This document shows positions 20,501-29,901 of a stretch of DNA of 64,000 nucleotides, one piece after another. The translations under genes and the position numbers were made by a program. A model generated the notes under the pieces. It did no database searches. It saw only the letters and a list, made by a program, of their open reading frames with translations, and was not told where the DNA came from. The stretch's first letter is position 1. Each line of letters opens with the position of its first letter. The stretch lies in NCBI GenBank assembly GCA_043228905.1, contig JBHGNT010000016.1, positions 9,176,001-9,240,000 of the forward strand. Reading direction: 5' to 3'. Source of the DNA: Azolla caroliniana. Its lineage: Eukaryota > Polypodiophyta.

Positions 20501-21627
20501 AACAACATTTTGCATCCGGTCGAGGTTGTCAACCACACGTCTCCTATGCCGGCAATCCGGCACGTACCTTCATTTCCCATCCGAACACAGCCATGCTCAC
20601 CGGCTGTGTAGGATGAGAAGTATCTTCTTTCAGGGGTCAGGTGGAACGACGCTCCGGAATCGACCACCCAGGTAGTCTCATCGCCGGCAATGTTTAGTTC
20701 ACCTTCTTCGGTGATGAGCATGATCTCCTCTTCACTTGCCGCGAGTGCCGTCGTTCCTTTCCGGTCCTGCCCTCGCCGATCCGAACCATTCCGGTCCGTG
20801 GCTCCCCGGTAAGCACCGTTCCGTTCCGAAGACTTCTTTGAATCGGTGTCGTCGGCTCCGTTGTCTTTTCGGTAATGCCGACAATTTTTTCGGAAGTGCC
20901 ACGGCTTCCCACAGTGGAAGCATGTGGGCCTTCCTCTTGACTGCGACCGGGTCCCCGACTTCTCCCGTCTTTGCGGACTCCAGTTCCGTTGTCTTCCCCG
21001 ATCCGATTCGGTAAGCAGCATCTTCGGATCGGAGGCCGGTTCTTTATCTCTCTGACGCGCTTCTTCGTTCAAAATGCTTGTCTTTACCGTTTGTAGAGAC
21101 AAGTTATCTTCGGTGCAGGCGGTGCTGAGAGTCACCACCAAGTTCTCCCAGCTTTCCGGCAATGTACACATCAGAATGATGGCTTGCATTGCATCCTCCA
21201 ACGGGAACTTGATCGCCGCAAGCTAGTTCACGAATCCCATGAACGTGCTTACGTGTTCCACCATACTCTCGCCGTCCCGGTACTTGAGGTTCACTATCTT
21301 CCTCATCAGGGAGGTCCGGTTCAACGCATTCTTCCTCTCGTAGAGGCCCGACAGCTTCTGCCACATCTCATATGCGTTGGTGTCGTTCGCCACATGTTGT
21401 GGAACGCTCACGTCGACGTATTGCCGAATGGTTGCAACGGCTTTCCGGTTCAGAAGCCTCCATTCCGTCTCAAGTACCCCCTTGGGTATTTCCGACCTGT
21501 CGATCGGTTCATACAGGTCCCGAACAATGAGCAGATCCTCCATCTTTATCTTCCAGTCGGCGTAGTTCTGCGCATTCAGCACTATCATCCCCGGCTGCCC
21601 GCTGCTGCCGCCTTCCATTTTCTGCAC
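17542..21627 (-). pseudogene. copia-A gag-pol polyprotein with four in-frame stops
   Basis: Read from 21627 leftwards the whole polyprotein stays in one frame. Gag: LNAQNYADWKIKMEDLL; knuckle CFHCGKPWHFRKNC. Protease: WVVDSGASFHLT. GAG-pre-integrase: LWHKRMCHMSEKGM. Integrase: CTDCLAGK, HTDVCQV, RADNGGEY, NGLAERMNRT. RT: VYKL-type start, DVKTAFLHGDLEEE, LLYVDDMLIV. RNase H: GFTDSDMSVD, STTEAEYMA, YCDSQSAIHLA. Order PR-IN-RT-RH is diagnostic of copia. Stops at 21223 (TAG), 18976 (TGA), 18487 (TAG) and 17698 (TAG) each correspond to CAG, CGA, CAG or TGG, i.e. C-to-T or G-to-A changes. No frameshift is needed, which is striking for a 4-kb pseudogene. Confidence 0.92.
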
Positions 21628-21634
21628 TGCAGTC

Positions 21635-21646
21635 GCTCTGATACCA
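21635..21646 (-). other. copia-A primer-binding site (initiator Met tRNA)
   Basis: The minus strand reads TGGTATCAGAGC three bases inside the 5' LTR, the standard plant copia primer site complementary to the 3' end of initiator methionine tRNA. Confidence 0.9.
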
Positions 21647-21649
21647 GAT

Positions 21650-22224
21650 TGTTAGGAAATCGACGCTTTCCAAACCTTCACCTCCCGGCCACAACCGAGG
21701 AAACACGAATCAATGCAGCAGAAAATCGAAAACACAGAGAGAGACTCGAATGCACAGGGTTTAGCGTGGAAAACCCTAGACGGGAAAAACCACGGGAGTA
21801 CAAGACTCCAACTATCACTATACGCAGGGAATGTACAATGGCGAGCTGTAAGGCGACGACCTTGAGCTCGCTGTCCTCGCCACAGGCGGCGGTATTACAC
21901 AGAGGCATCGACCTCTTCCTTTCTCTCTCTCTCGGCTGCTCTCACTTCGCTCCCTCTAAGTGGAAAACAGAAAAATGAGCAACAACTACAAAATTGTTTG
22001 CCCTAAGTCATATTTATACACATATGACTTTCGGGCTATTTACAAATATAGCCTCAAGGGCCCTTGGCAAACATATTCACAAATATGTCCCCGCATCCGG
22101 ATCTCTCTCCAGGTACATTCGTCATCCGGCTCCGTAGCCGGGGTCTTCATCATCCGGATCCGGAACCGGGTCTTCATCATCCGGATCCGGAACCGGGTCT
22201 TCATCATCCGGCTCCGATACGGGG
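21650..22224 (-). repeat. copia-A 5' LTR, truncated by gypsy-B
   Basis: Matches 16831 onward with few substitutions and three 27-bp units. It breaks off at CTCCGATACGGGG (22224), directly against the TGTC of gypsy-B. The missing right end of an LTR of this family reappears at 26842-26900 and again at 31594-31652. Confidence 0.88.
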
Positions 22225-22477
22225 TGTCGTGACTCTTGAGTAGGAAGCAGAGAGAGAGCGATGGCGATAGAGATAATGATAACGATAGAGATGGCGAGAG
22301 CGGTAGAGATAGCGATAGTGATAGCAAAAGAGAGTGAAAGAGGGAGAGAGTGCGAGAGAGAGAAAAGTATAAGTGAGAAATAAGAAATGGGAATGCGATT
22401 ATATTATGAGAAAGAAGATTACAAGGAGTAGGCTAAGGGCTAAAGACTGGTGTTGAACCGAATGAGTTGTGATGAGT

Positions 22478-22616
22478 GTATGGACTCTTATTTATAGGCC
22501 CTTATGGAGTATTCTAGAATGTTCTAGAATATTTTAGATATTTATGAATAATAATAATAATAAATATAATCATGAAATATTCAAGAACATTCTAGAATAA
22601 TCTAGAATGTTCGAAA
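22478..22616 (-). promoter_or_regulatory. gypsy-B1 U3: HSE clusters and TATA box
   Basis: TTCTAGAA at 22590-22597 with TTCAAGAA at 22580-22587 and the half-sites toward 22615 form one heat-shock cluster. TTCTAGAA at 22522-22529 and 22512-22519 form a second one, about 15 bp upstream of TATAAATA (22496-22489, minus strand). The other three gypsy-B LTRs repeat the arrangement (for example 26589-26606). Confidence 0.75.
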
Positions 22617-22667
22617 TATCTCGTAATAACTAAACATATAATTATTATGATTACATCTCACATATGT

Positions 22668-22731
22668 TATTACAATGGTTAAAGTACAATATGTAAACCA
22701 AGAGGTTATGGGTTCGATTCCTGGTTCGCCA
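22668..22731 (+). other. tRNA-like module antisense in gypsy-B LTR
   Basis: The plus strand reads TTACAATGGTTAAAGTAC (A-box/D-arm-like), a spacer, GAGGTTATGGGTTCGATTCC (with an exact B-box GGTTCGATTCC) and TGGTTCGCCA. That is tRNA order and tRNA length. A paired acceptor stem is not evident. It is repeated in all four gypsy-B LTRs. Confidence 0.55.
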
Positions 22732-22764
22732 AGATGAATGTCCAAGATGTATGTCTTCATGACA

Positions 22765-23910
22765 TTATCCCCCCTTTTCGATGACGAGTTGCACGAGTCG
22801 GAAGAAAAGAGTTCAGACTTGGTTTATGAGGATATTGGTTGTGAAATGCAACAACCATGTCGGAGGCATTGGCAAGATGTTCGGCAGGCTCCCATGTTCG
22901 ATCATTAGGTGTATAGCCTAACCAATCAACCAAGTAGTATAGTTTGTTGCGAATGATCTTGGAGTCGAGGATAGCGGCAACCTCATATTCAGAGCCATTG
23001 GAAACGTCAATTGGAGGTGGGGGAGGTGTAACACGACCCGGAATAGAGCTCGTTGTGTAGGGCTCCAAAAGTGAAACATGGAAGTCCGGGTGAAGACGCA
23101 TATGAGGAGGAAGATCAAGACGAAATGTCACATCATTGATCTTACCACTTATGACATATGGGCCAAAACGTTGATAATCCAATTTGTAGCAAGGTCGGGT
23201 CGTTTTAATGCTACCTTGTAAGAGCCATACACGATCGCCTACTTGAAATGTAGTCGATGAATCACGCCGATGACGGTCAGCAATCTTCTTTTGAGTGTTT
23301 TGGGCTTCATATAAATGATGCAAAAGCATATCCTGAACTTCTTGGAGTCGAGTGAGCCGATCTTCAGCAGCTGGGTTTTTTGGGAGTTCAGGATGTTCAA
23401 GCATCGTCCAACGAGGATGGTACCCAATGTTTGCAAAAAATGGGGAATATCCAGTAGAAGAATGCTCGGAGTTGTTATAAGCAAATTCTGCCAAAGGTAG
23501 TAAATCCACCCAATCATCTTGTTGATAGTTGACAAAACAACGTAGATATTGCTCGACCGTTTGGTTGGTGCGCTCACTCTGCCCATTAGTCTCTGGATGG
23601 TAGCCGGAAGAGAGTTTACAAGAAGTATGTAAGAGTTTGAACATGTGCCGCCAAAATTTCGAGATGAATTGGGGACCCCGATCACTGATAATATCATCCG
23701 GAAGACCATGATGACGAAACACCTCCCGCATGAGTAAATCAACTGTCTCTTGACTAGTAATGGTCTTTGTGCATGGAAGGAAATGTGCCATCTTCGTAAA
23801 ACGATCGACAACCGTGAGAATCGAATCAAATCCCTTGGAAGGTGGAAGATCCGTAATAAAGTCCAAGGAAATAGATTTCCATGGGCTCTCCGGAATAGGC
23901 ATTGGCATTG
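22765..23910 (-). pseudogene. gypsy-B1 integrase core and chromodomain (5'-truncated)
   Basis: The frame spans 22757-24016, but only the part left of about 23910 is integrase; the first ~35 codons are antisense leader. The catalytic triad is present (LDFITDLP, SDRGPQF, E in NGQSERTNQ), then WLLQGSIKTTRP, HVSLLEPY, and a full chromodomain (EYEVAAILDSKIIRNKLYYL ... GYTPNDRTWEP) before the C-terminus RKGGIMS. The HHCC finger and RNase H are absent. The open frame itself is undamaged. Confidence 0.87.
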
Positions 23911-23995
23911 GTTTGAACCGAATATTTCTTTTCCCTTTCTCCAATAACCCTAGCAAGCTTTCTTCTTTATCCTTCTTTCTTTTTCCCCCGCGGTT

Positions 23996-25123
23996 ATGGA
24001 GTCGGTCAGCAAGCAAGAGTATATGCGTGTCCTTTCAGAGCTCGATATGCTCACCACTAAGTTTGTGGCATTAGAGCAAGAAAATCAAAGGCTACTCGGG
24101 GATCTTCAACAAGTCAGTACTGAGAAAGCTCATCAATATGAGGAGTTATCACAACGGGTTCATCAACTTGAGGCTACTATATTAACATTACGAGAACAAG
24201 CGGCGGGGGTTCAAAACTCCCCAAGGGAACCAAAGATTAGCCTCCCTGCCAAGTTTGATGGTACCAGATCTCTCTTTCGAGGTTTCCTGAATCAAGTTCG
24301 TTTGGTGATTCAGTTACATCCCAATCGGTATCCAACTGATGCTGCCCGTGTGGGATTAATAGGAACCTTGCTAAGCGGTACAGCGTTAGCATGGTTTGCA
24401 CCACTTCTTGAGAAGAAATCACCATTACTGGAGGATTTCGAGGCATTCGTTAAGGAGTTTCAAGCTAGTTTTGGAGATACGGATAGCACTAGGACTGCAA
24501 TAAACAAGATTCGAAGACTCCGACAAGGAGATCGTCCCGCTTCAGCTTATGCCGCAGATTTCCGTCTCTTGGCATGCGACATCCCTTGGGATGAGGCAAC
24601 CTTAATGGATCAATTCCGTCAGGGTTTGCGTAACGATGTCAAAGATCTTCTTCTTACTTTCCATGAAGATCCAAAGTCTCTTACTGAAGCTATTAGCCGA
24701 GCTGTGCGATGTGATAATCGCCTATTTGAGCAACGTTCTGAACGTCAACAAATGTTACGCCGCCAACCGGAACAGACATACGCTTCTATAGTCGCCACAC
24801 CGCCACAAGGTTCTAGACCCGTTACGAGGGATGGTCCCACTCCGATGGAAATAGAGTCGACACAACGTCGAGGGCCCTTATCAGATGCTGAGAAACAACG
24901 ACGTCGGGCGCATCGCCTATGCCTCTACTGTGGTGGTCCAGGACATATAGCTGTGAATTGTCCACATAAACCCAGGCGTCAAGTTTACCAAGTAAGTGCA
25001 CATGACAACCCTACATCAAGTTCTACTATCACTTCTAATAACTTAAGTACTAAGCCTAATAGCCCATGCCATGAGAATAGATTTGATGTCTTGAGCCAAT
25101 TAGAGGATGTGTTAAACGAATAA
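23996..25123 (+). CDS. gypsy-B1 Gag, intact but inverted in the element
   Basis: 375 codons without a stop. An N-terminal coiled coil (LSELDMLTTKFVALEQENQ) is followed by the gag core (PKISLPAKFDGTR, FLNQVRLVIQ, FGDTDSTR, FRLLACDIPWDE), the linker PTPMEIESTQRRGPLS and the knuckle CLYCGGPGHIAVNC. It is close to gypsy-1 Gag. The direction is opposite to the LTRs, so the element's own promoter would transcribe it antisense. A CT-rich leader (23930-23990) precedes it. Confidence 0.92.
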   Translation: MESVSKQEYMRVLSELDMLTTKFVALEQENQRLLGDLQQVSTEKAHQYEELSQRVHQLEATILTLREQAAGVQNSPREPKISLPAKFDGTRSLFRGFLNQVRLVIQLHPNRYPTDAARVGLIGTLLSGTALAWFAPLLEKKSPLLEDFEAFVKEFQASFGDTDSTRTAINKIRRLRQGDRPASAYAADFRLLACDIPWDEATLMDQFRQGLRNDVKDLLLTFHEDPKSLTEAISRAVRCDNRLFEQRSERQQMLRRQPEQTYASIVATPPQGSRPVTRDGPTPMEIESTQRRGPLSDAEKQRRRAHRLCLYCGGPGHIAVNCPHKPRRQVYQVSAHDNPTSSSTITSNNLSTKPNSPCHENRFDVLSQLEDVLNE

Positions 25124-25149
25124 GTCCGGCCAAAATAGGAGCCATTTGG

Positions 25150-26279
25150 TTGGACCATCCTAGTTATGTAGAGTCAGTACCTAGTTGTGGTTCCATTTCA
25201 TCAAATCAAGTTAGTAGAGTTTTTTCTGCACAAGTCGAGCTTAGCACATCTACCGGTCATCGCGCCCTAGCCTCTGCCCTCCTAGATTCCGGAGCCAATT
25301 CTTGTTTCATGGATCGCGAGTTTGCATTGACTCAAAACATCATCTTGAAAAAACTCCCAAACCCAGTAGCTGTAGGAGTCATCGATGGTCGCCCTATAGC
25401 ATCAGGAGATATAGTCGAAGAGTCTGAACCAATTCGTGTAGTCCTAGGTAATTTGGCTAGTGTCATCTCATTTAACATCATTAGTAGTCCGGAGCACTCT
25501 CTAGTTCTTGGTCTTCCTTGGTTTGAGTTACATAACCCAACCATTGATTGGAGAAAAAGAACTATTGAAGAGGTCACCGTACAATCCAAGTCTCTTGAAG
25601 CTCCAACTAAGGATCTAGGATCCCCCACAATTTCAACAATCTCTATACATCAATTACGAGAGGATGGAAGAAAGGAAGACATGATGGTATTTGCGGTTTT
25701 AGCAACTCCCTCATCTAGCTCACAAGAATTGGGGGTCCAACTACCAAAGAAGTACATAGAATTCTCCGATGTGTTCGATAAGGTGAAGGCTAATAGACTA
25801 CCAGAGCATCGACCATATGATTGCCCAATTGATTTGCAGCCAGGAAAAGAGCCTCCATGGGGACCAATTTATAATCTTTCGCCCACGGAGTTAGAGGTTC
25901 TTCGAGAATATATCAATGAGAACTTGGCAAATGGTTTTATCCAACATTCAAAATCTCCTGCTGGTGCACCCATCTTTTTCGTTAAGAAGAAAGATGGTAC
26001 GTGGATTATCGAGGCTTGAATAAAGTGACCGTTAGAAACCGATATGCTCTCCCATTGATCTCAAGCCTTCTAGAACGCCTCAGTGAAGCAAAGTATTTCA
26101 CGAAGTTAGATCTTCGAGGTGCCTACAACCTTGTTCGAATTCGTCCTGGGGATGAATGGAAGACGGCGTTCCGCACTCGCTATGGTCATTTTGAGTACAC
26201 AGTGATGCCTTTTGGCCTCACGAATGCACCAGCAGTCTTCCAACATATGGCGAATTATGAGATCATCTCCTTGTCTTGA
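25150..26279 (+). pseudogene. gypsy-B1 protease and truncated RT (inverted)
   Basis: 25150-26019 carries protease (ALLDSGANSCFMD, LVLGLPWFELH) and the start of RT ([15 protein letters not shown]). A short out-of-frame deletion at about 26000 removes the usual LRLVVDYRG join. RT continues from 26001 ([22 protein letters not shown]) and ends at MAN, where the sequence breaks into a 40-bp primer-side leader in the opposite orientation. The catalytic YxDD is missing, so no RT activity is possible. Confidence 0.88.
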
Positions 26280-26288
26280 AACGATTAA

Positions 26289-26301
26289 ATTCGGTTCAAA
26301 C
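26289..26301 (-). other. gypsy-B1 primer-binding site, self-priming type
   Basis: The minus strand reads GTTTGAACCGAAT directly inside the 5' LTR. TTGAACCGAAT is the exact reverse complement of ATTCGGTTCAA, located 33 bp downstream of the TATA box (26540-26530). A second, inverted copy of GTTTGAACCGAAT is at 23911-23923, at the start of the inverted gag segment. Confidence 0.65.
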
Positions 26302-26841
26302 TGTCGTGACTCTTGAGTAGGAAGCAGAGAGAGAGCGATGGCGATAGAGATAACGATAACGATAGAGATGGCGAGAGCGGTAGAGATAGCGATAGTGATA
26401 GCAAAAGAGAGTGAAAGAGGGAGAGAGTGCGAGAGAGAGAAAAGTATAAGTGAGAAATAAGAAATGGGAATGCGATTATATTATGAGAAAGAAGATTACA
26501 AGGAGTAGGCTAAGGGCTAAAGACTGGTGTTGAACCGAATGAGTTGTGATGAGTGTATGGACCCTTATTTATAGGCCCTTATGGAGTATTCTAGAATGTT
26601 CTAGAATATTTTAGATATTTATGAATAATAATAATAATAAATATAATCATGAAATATTCAAGAACATTCTAGAATAATCTAGAATGTTCGAAATATCTCG
26701 TAATAACTAAACATATAATTATTATGATTACATCTCACATATGTTATTACAATGGTTAAAGTACAATATGTAAACCAAGAGGTTATGGGTTCGATTCCTG
26801 GTTCGCCAAGATGAATGTCCAAGATGTATGTCTTCATGACA
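26302..26841 (-). repeat. gypsy-B1 5' LTR
   Basis: 540 bp with the same internal layout as 22225-22764; TATA at 26573-26566. Followed by CCGGG and copia LTR sequence. Confidence 0.92.
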
Positions 26842-27012
26842 CCGGGTACTCCTCATTCGGGTCTTCATTTCCGATTCCCGGACATCCAACCATCCCAACA
26901 AACTCCCCCTTCACTTCGGCATGGAACCGGGTCTTCATCATCCGGATCCGGAACCGGGTCTTCATCATCCGGATCCGGAACCGGGTCTTCATCATCCGGC
27001 TCCGATACCGGG
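26842..27012 (-). repeat. copia LTR segment between gypsy-B copies
   Basis: 26842-26900 is the right end of a copia-A-type LTR (to CCCAACA), 26901-26924 is the polypurine tract and the last copia pol codons, and 26925-27012 is the 27-bp VNTR (three units) plus CTCCGATACCGGG from the middle of the LTR. The abnormal joint at 26924/26925 is the duplication breakpoint. Confidence 0.82.
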
Positions 27013-27516
27013 TGTCGTGACTCTTGAGTAGGAAGCAGAGAGAGAGCGATGGCGGTAGAGATAGCGATAGTGATAGCAAAAGAGAGTGAAAGAGGGAGAG
27101 AGTGCGAGAGAGAGAAAAGTATAAGTGAGAAATAAGAAATGGGAATGCGATTATATTATGAGAAAGAAGATTACAAGGAGTAGGCTAAGGGCTAAAGACT
27201 GGTGTTGAACCGAATGAGTTGTGATGAGTGTATGGACTCTTATTTATAGGCCCTTATGGAGTATTCTAGAATGTTCTAGAATATTTTAGATATTTATGAA
27301 TAATAATAATAATAAATATAATCATGAAATATTCAAGAACATTCTAGAATAATCTAGAATGTTCGAAATATCTCGTAATAACTAAACATATAATTATTAT
27401 GATTACATCTCACATATGTTATTACAATGGTTAAAGTACAATATGTAAACCAAGAGGTTATGGGTTCGATTCCTGGTTCGCCAAGATGAATGTCCAAGAT
27501 GTATGTCTTCATGACA
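27013..27516 (-). repeat. gypsy-B2 3' LTR (36-bp deletion)
   Basis: 504 bp; otherwise matches 22225-22764. HSE, TATA and tRNA-like module are all retained. Confidence 0.9.
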
Positions 27517-28662
27517 TTATCCCCCCTTTTCGATGACGAGTTGCACGAGTCGGAAGAAAAGAGTTCAGACTTGGTTTATGAGGATATTGGTTGTGAAATG
27601 CAACAACCATGTCGGAGGCATTGGCAAGATGTTCGGCAGGCTCCCATGTTCGATCATTAGGTGTATAGCCTAACCAATCAACCAAGTAGTATAGTTTGTT
27701 GCGAATGATCTTGGAGTCGAGGATAGCGGCAACCTCATATTCAGAGCCATTGGAAACGTCAATTGGAGGTGGGGGAGGTGTAACACGACCCGGAATAGAG
27801 CTCGTTGTGTAGGGCTCCAAAAGTGAAACATGGAAGTCCGGGTGAAGACGCATATGAGGAGGAAGATCAAGACGAAATGTCACATCATTGATCTTACCAC
27901 TTATGACATATGGGCCAAAACGTTGATAATCCAATTTGTAGCAAGGTCGGGTCGTTTTAATGCTACCTTGTAAGAGCCATACACGATCGCCTACTTGAAA
28001 TGTAGTCGATGAATCACGCCGATGACGGTCAGCAATCTTCTTTTGAGTGTTTTGGGCTTCATATAAATGATGCAAAAGCATATCCTGAACTTCTTGGAGT
28101 CGAGTGAGCCGATCTTCAGCAGCTGGGTTTTTTGGGAGTTCAGGATGTTCAAGCATCGTCCAACGAGGATGGTACCCAATGTTTGCAAAAAATGGGGAAT
28201 ATCCAGTAGAAGAATGCTCGGAGTTGTTATAAGCAAATTCTGCCAAAGGTAGTAAATCCACCCAATCATCTTGTTGATAGTTGACAAAACAACGTAGATA
28301 TTGCTCGACCGTTTGGTTGGTGCGCTCACTCTGCCCATTAGTCTCTGGATGGTAGCCGGAAGAGAGTTTACAAGAAGTATGTAAGAGTTTGAACATGTGC
28401 CGCCAAAATTTCGAGATGAATTGGGGACCCCGATCACTGATAATATCATCCGGAAGACCATGATGACGAAACACCTCCCGCATGAGTAAATCAACTGTCT
28501 CTTGACTAGTAATGGTCTTTGTGCATGGAAGGAAATGTGCCATCTTCGTAAAACGATCGACAACCGTGAGAATCGAATCAAATCCCTTGGAAGGTGGAAG
28601 ATCCGTAATAAAGTCCAAGGAAATAGATTTCCATGGGCTCTCCGGAATAGGCATTGGCATTG
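27517..28662 (-). pseudogene. gypsy-B2 integrase core and chromodomain
   Basis: The predicted protein is the same as that of 22765-23910: catalytic D, D and E, chromodomain, missing HHCC finger. The frame extends artificially to 28768 across the inversion joint. Confidence 0.87.
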
Positions 28663-28747
28663 GTTTGAACCGAATATTTCTTTTCCCTTTCTCCAATAAC
28701 CCTAGCAAGCTTTCTTCTTTATCCTTCTTTCTTTTTCCCCCGCGGTT

Positions 28748-29875
28748 ATGGAGTCGGTCAGCAAGCAAGAGTATATGCGTGTCCTTTCAGAGCTCGATAT
28801 GCTCACCACTAAGTTTGTGGCATTAGAGCAAGAAAATCAAAGGCTACTCGGGGATCTTCAACAAGTCAGTACTGAGAAAGCTCATCAATATGAGGAGTTA
28901 TCACAACGGGTTCATCAACTTGAGGCTACTATATTAACATTACGAGAACAAGCGGCGGGGGTTCAAAACTCCCCAAGGGAACCAAAGATTAGCCTCCCTG
29001 CCAAGTTTGATGGTACCAGATCTCTCTTTCGAGGTTTCCTGAATCAAGTTCGTTTGGTGATTCAGTTACATCCCAATCGGTATCCAACTGATGCTGCCCG
29101 TGTGGGATTAATAGGAACCTTGCTAAGCGGTACAGCGTTAGCATGGTTTGCACCACTTCTTGAGAAGAAATCACCATTACTGGAGGATTTCGAGGCATTC
29201 GTTAAGGAGTTTCAAGCTAGTTTTGGAGATACGGATAGCACTAGGACTGCAATAAACAAGATTCGAAGACTCCGACAAGGAGATCGTCCCGCTTCAGCTT
29301 ATGCCGCAGATTTCCGTCTCTTGGCATGCGACATCCCTTGGGATGAGGCAACCTTAATGGATCAATTCCGTCAGGGTTTGCGTAACGATGTCAAAGATCT
29401 TCTTCTTACTTTCCATGAAGATCCAAAGTCTCTTACTGAAGCTATTAGCCGAGCTGTGCGATGTGATAATCGCCTATTTGAGCAACGTTCTGAACGTCAA
29501 CAAATGTTACGCCGCCAACCGGAACAGACATACGCTTCTATAGTCGCCACACCGCCACAAGGTTCTAGACCCGTTACGAGGGATGGTCCCACTCCGATGG
29601 AAATAGAGTCGACACAACGTCGAGGGCCCTTATCAGATGCTGAGAAACAACGACGTCGGGCGCATCGCCTATGCCTCTACTGTGGTGGTCCAGGACATAT
29701 AGCTGTGAATTGTCCACATAAACCCAGGCGTCAAGTTTACCAAGTAAGTGCACATGACAACCCTACATCAAGTTCTACTATCACTTCTAATAACTTAAGT
29801 ACTAAGCCTAATAGCCCATGCCATGAGAATAGATTTGATGTCTTGAGCCAATTAGAGGATGTGTTAAACGAATAA
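28748..29875 (+). CDS. gypsy-B2 Gag (inverted)
   Basis: 375 codons, the same predicted protein as 23996-25123, with coiled coil, gag core and one CCHC knuckle. Opposite in direction to its LTRs. Confidence 0.92.
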   Translation: MESVSKQEYMRVLSELDMLTTKFVALEQENQRLLGDLQQVSTEKAHQYEELSQRVHQLEATILTLREQAAGVQNSPREPKISLPAKFDGTRSLFRGFLNQVRLVIQLHPNRYPTDAARVGLIGTLLSGTALAWFAPLLEKKSPLLEDFEAFVKEFQASFGDTDSTRTAINKIRRLRQGDRPASAYAADFRLLACDIPWDEATLMDQFRQGLRNDVKDLLLTFHEDPKSLTEAISRAVRCDNRLFEQRSERQQMLRRQPEQTYASIVATPPQGSRPVTRDGPTPMEIESTQRRGPLSDAEKQRRRAHRLCLYCGGPGHIAVNCPHKPRRQVYQVSAHDNPTSSSTITSNNLSTKPNSPCHENRFDVLSQLEDVLNE

Positions 29876-29901
29876 GTCCGGCCAAAATAGGAGCCATTTG
29901 G

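Larger units (their letters stand above)
16831..22224 (-). mobile_element. copia-A retrotransposon inside gypsy-2 ORF3
   Basis: A minus-strand Ty1/copia element: 3' LTR 16831-17534, polypurine tract (AAGGGGGAGTT on the minus strand) just outside it, gag-pol 17542-21627, initiator-Met primer site 21635-21646, 5' LTR from 21650. The 5' LTR stops at 22224, where gypsy-B has inserted. The left junction cuts ORF3 codons DVEK, and the solo LTR at 32373-32993 sits at the same ORF3 position. The flanks share only AAG, so the target duplication is not clean. Confidence 0.88.
22225..22764 (-). repeat. gypsy-B1 3' LTR
   Basis: 540 bp, about two differences from 26302-26841. In element orientation: tRNA-like module, HSE clusters, TATA box, predicted start, then R/U5 rich in GAGA and GATA-like words. 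Next to it (22765-22780) the minus strand shows an AAAAGGGGGGATAATG polypurine tract. Confidence 0.92.
22225..26841 (-). mobile_element. gypsy-B copy 1: rearranged chromovirus
   Basis: 4.6 kb, with two same-orientation 540-bp LTRs (TGTCGTGA...CATGACA), minus-strand integrase-chromodomain at the left, but gag and protease-RT in plus orientation. It lacks the RT end, RNase H and the integrase zinc finger. It is flanked by CGGGG (22220-22224) and CCGGG (26842-26846), a near-perfect 5-bp target duplication; copy 2 has perfect CCGGG on both sides. The target was a copia LTR. The internal inversion therefore probably existed before insertion. Confidence 0.85.
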
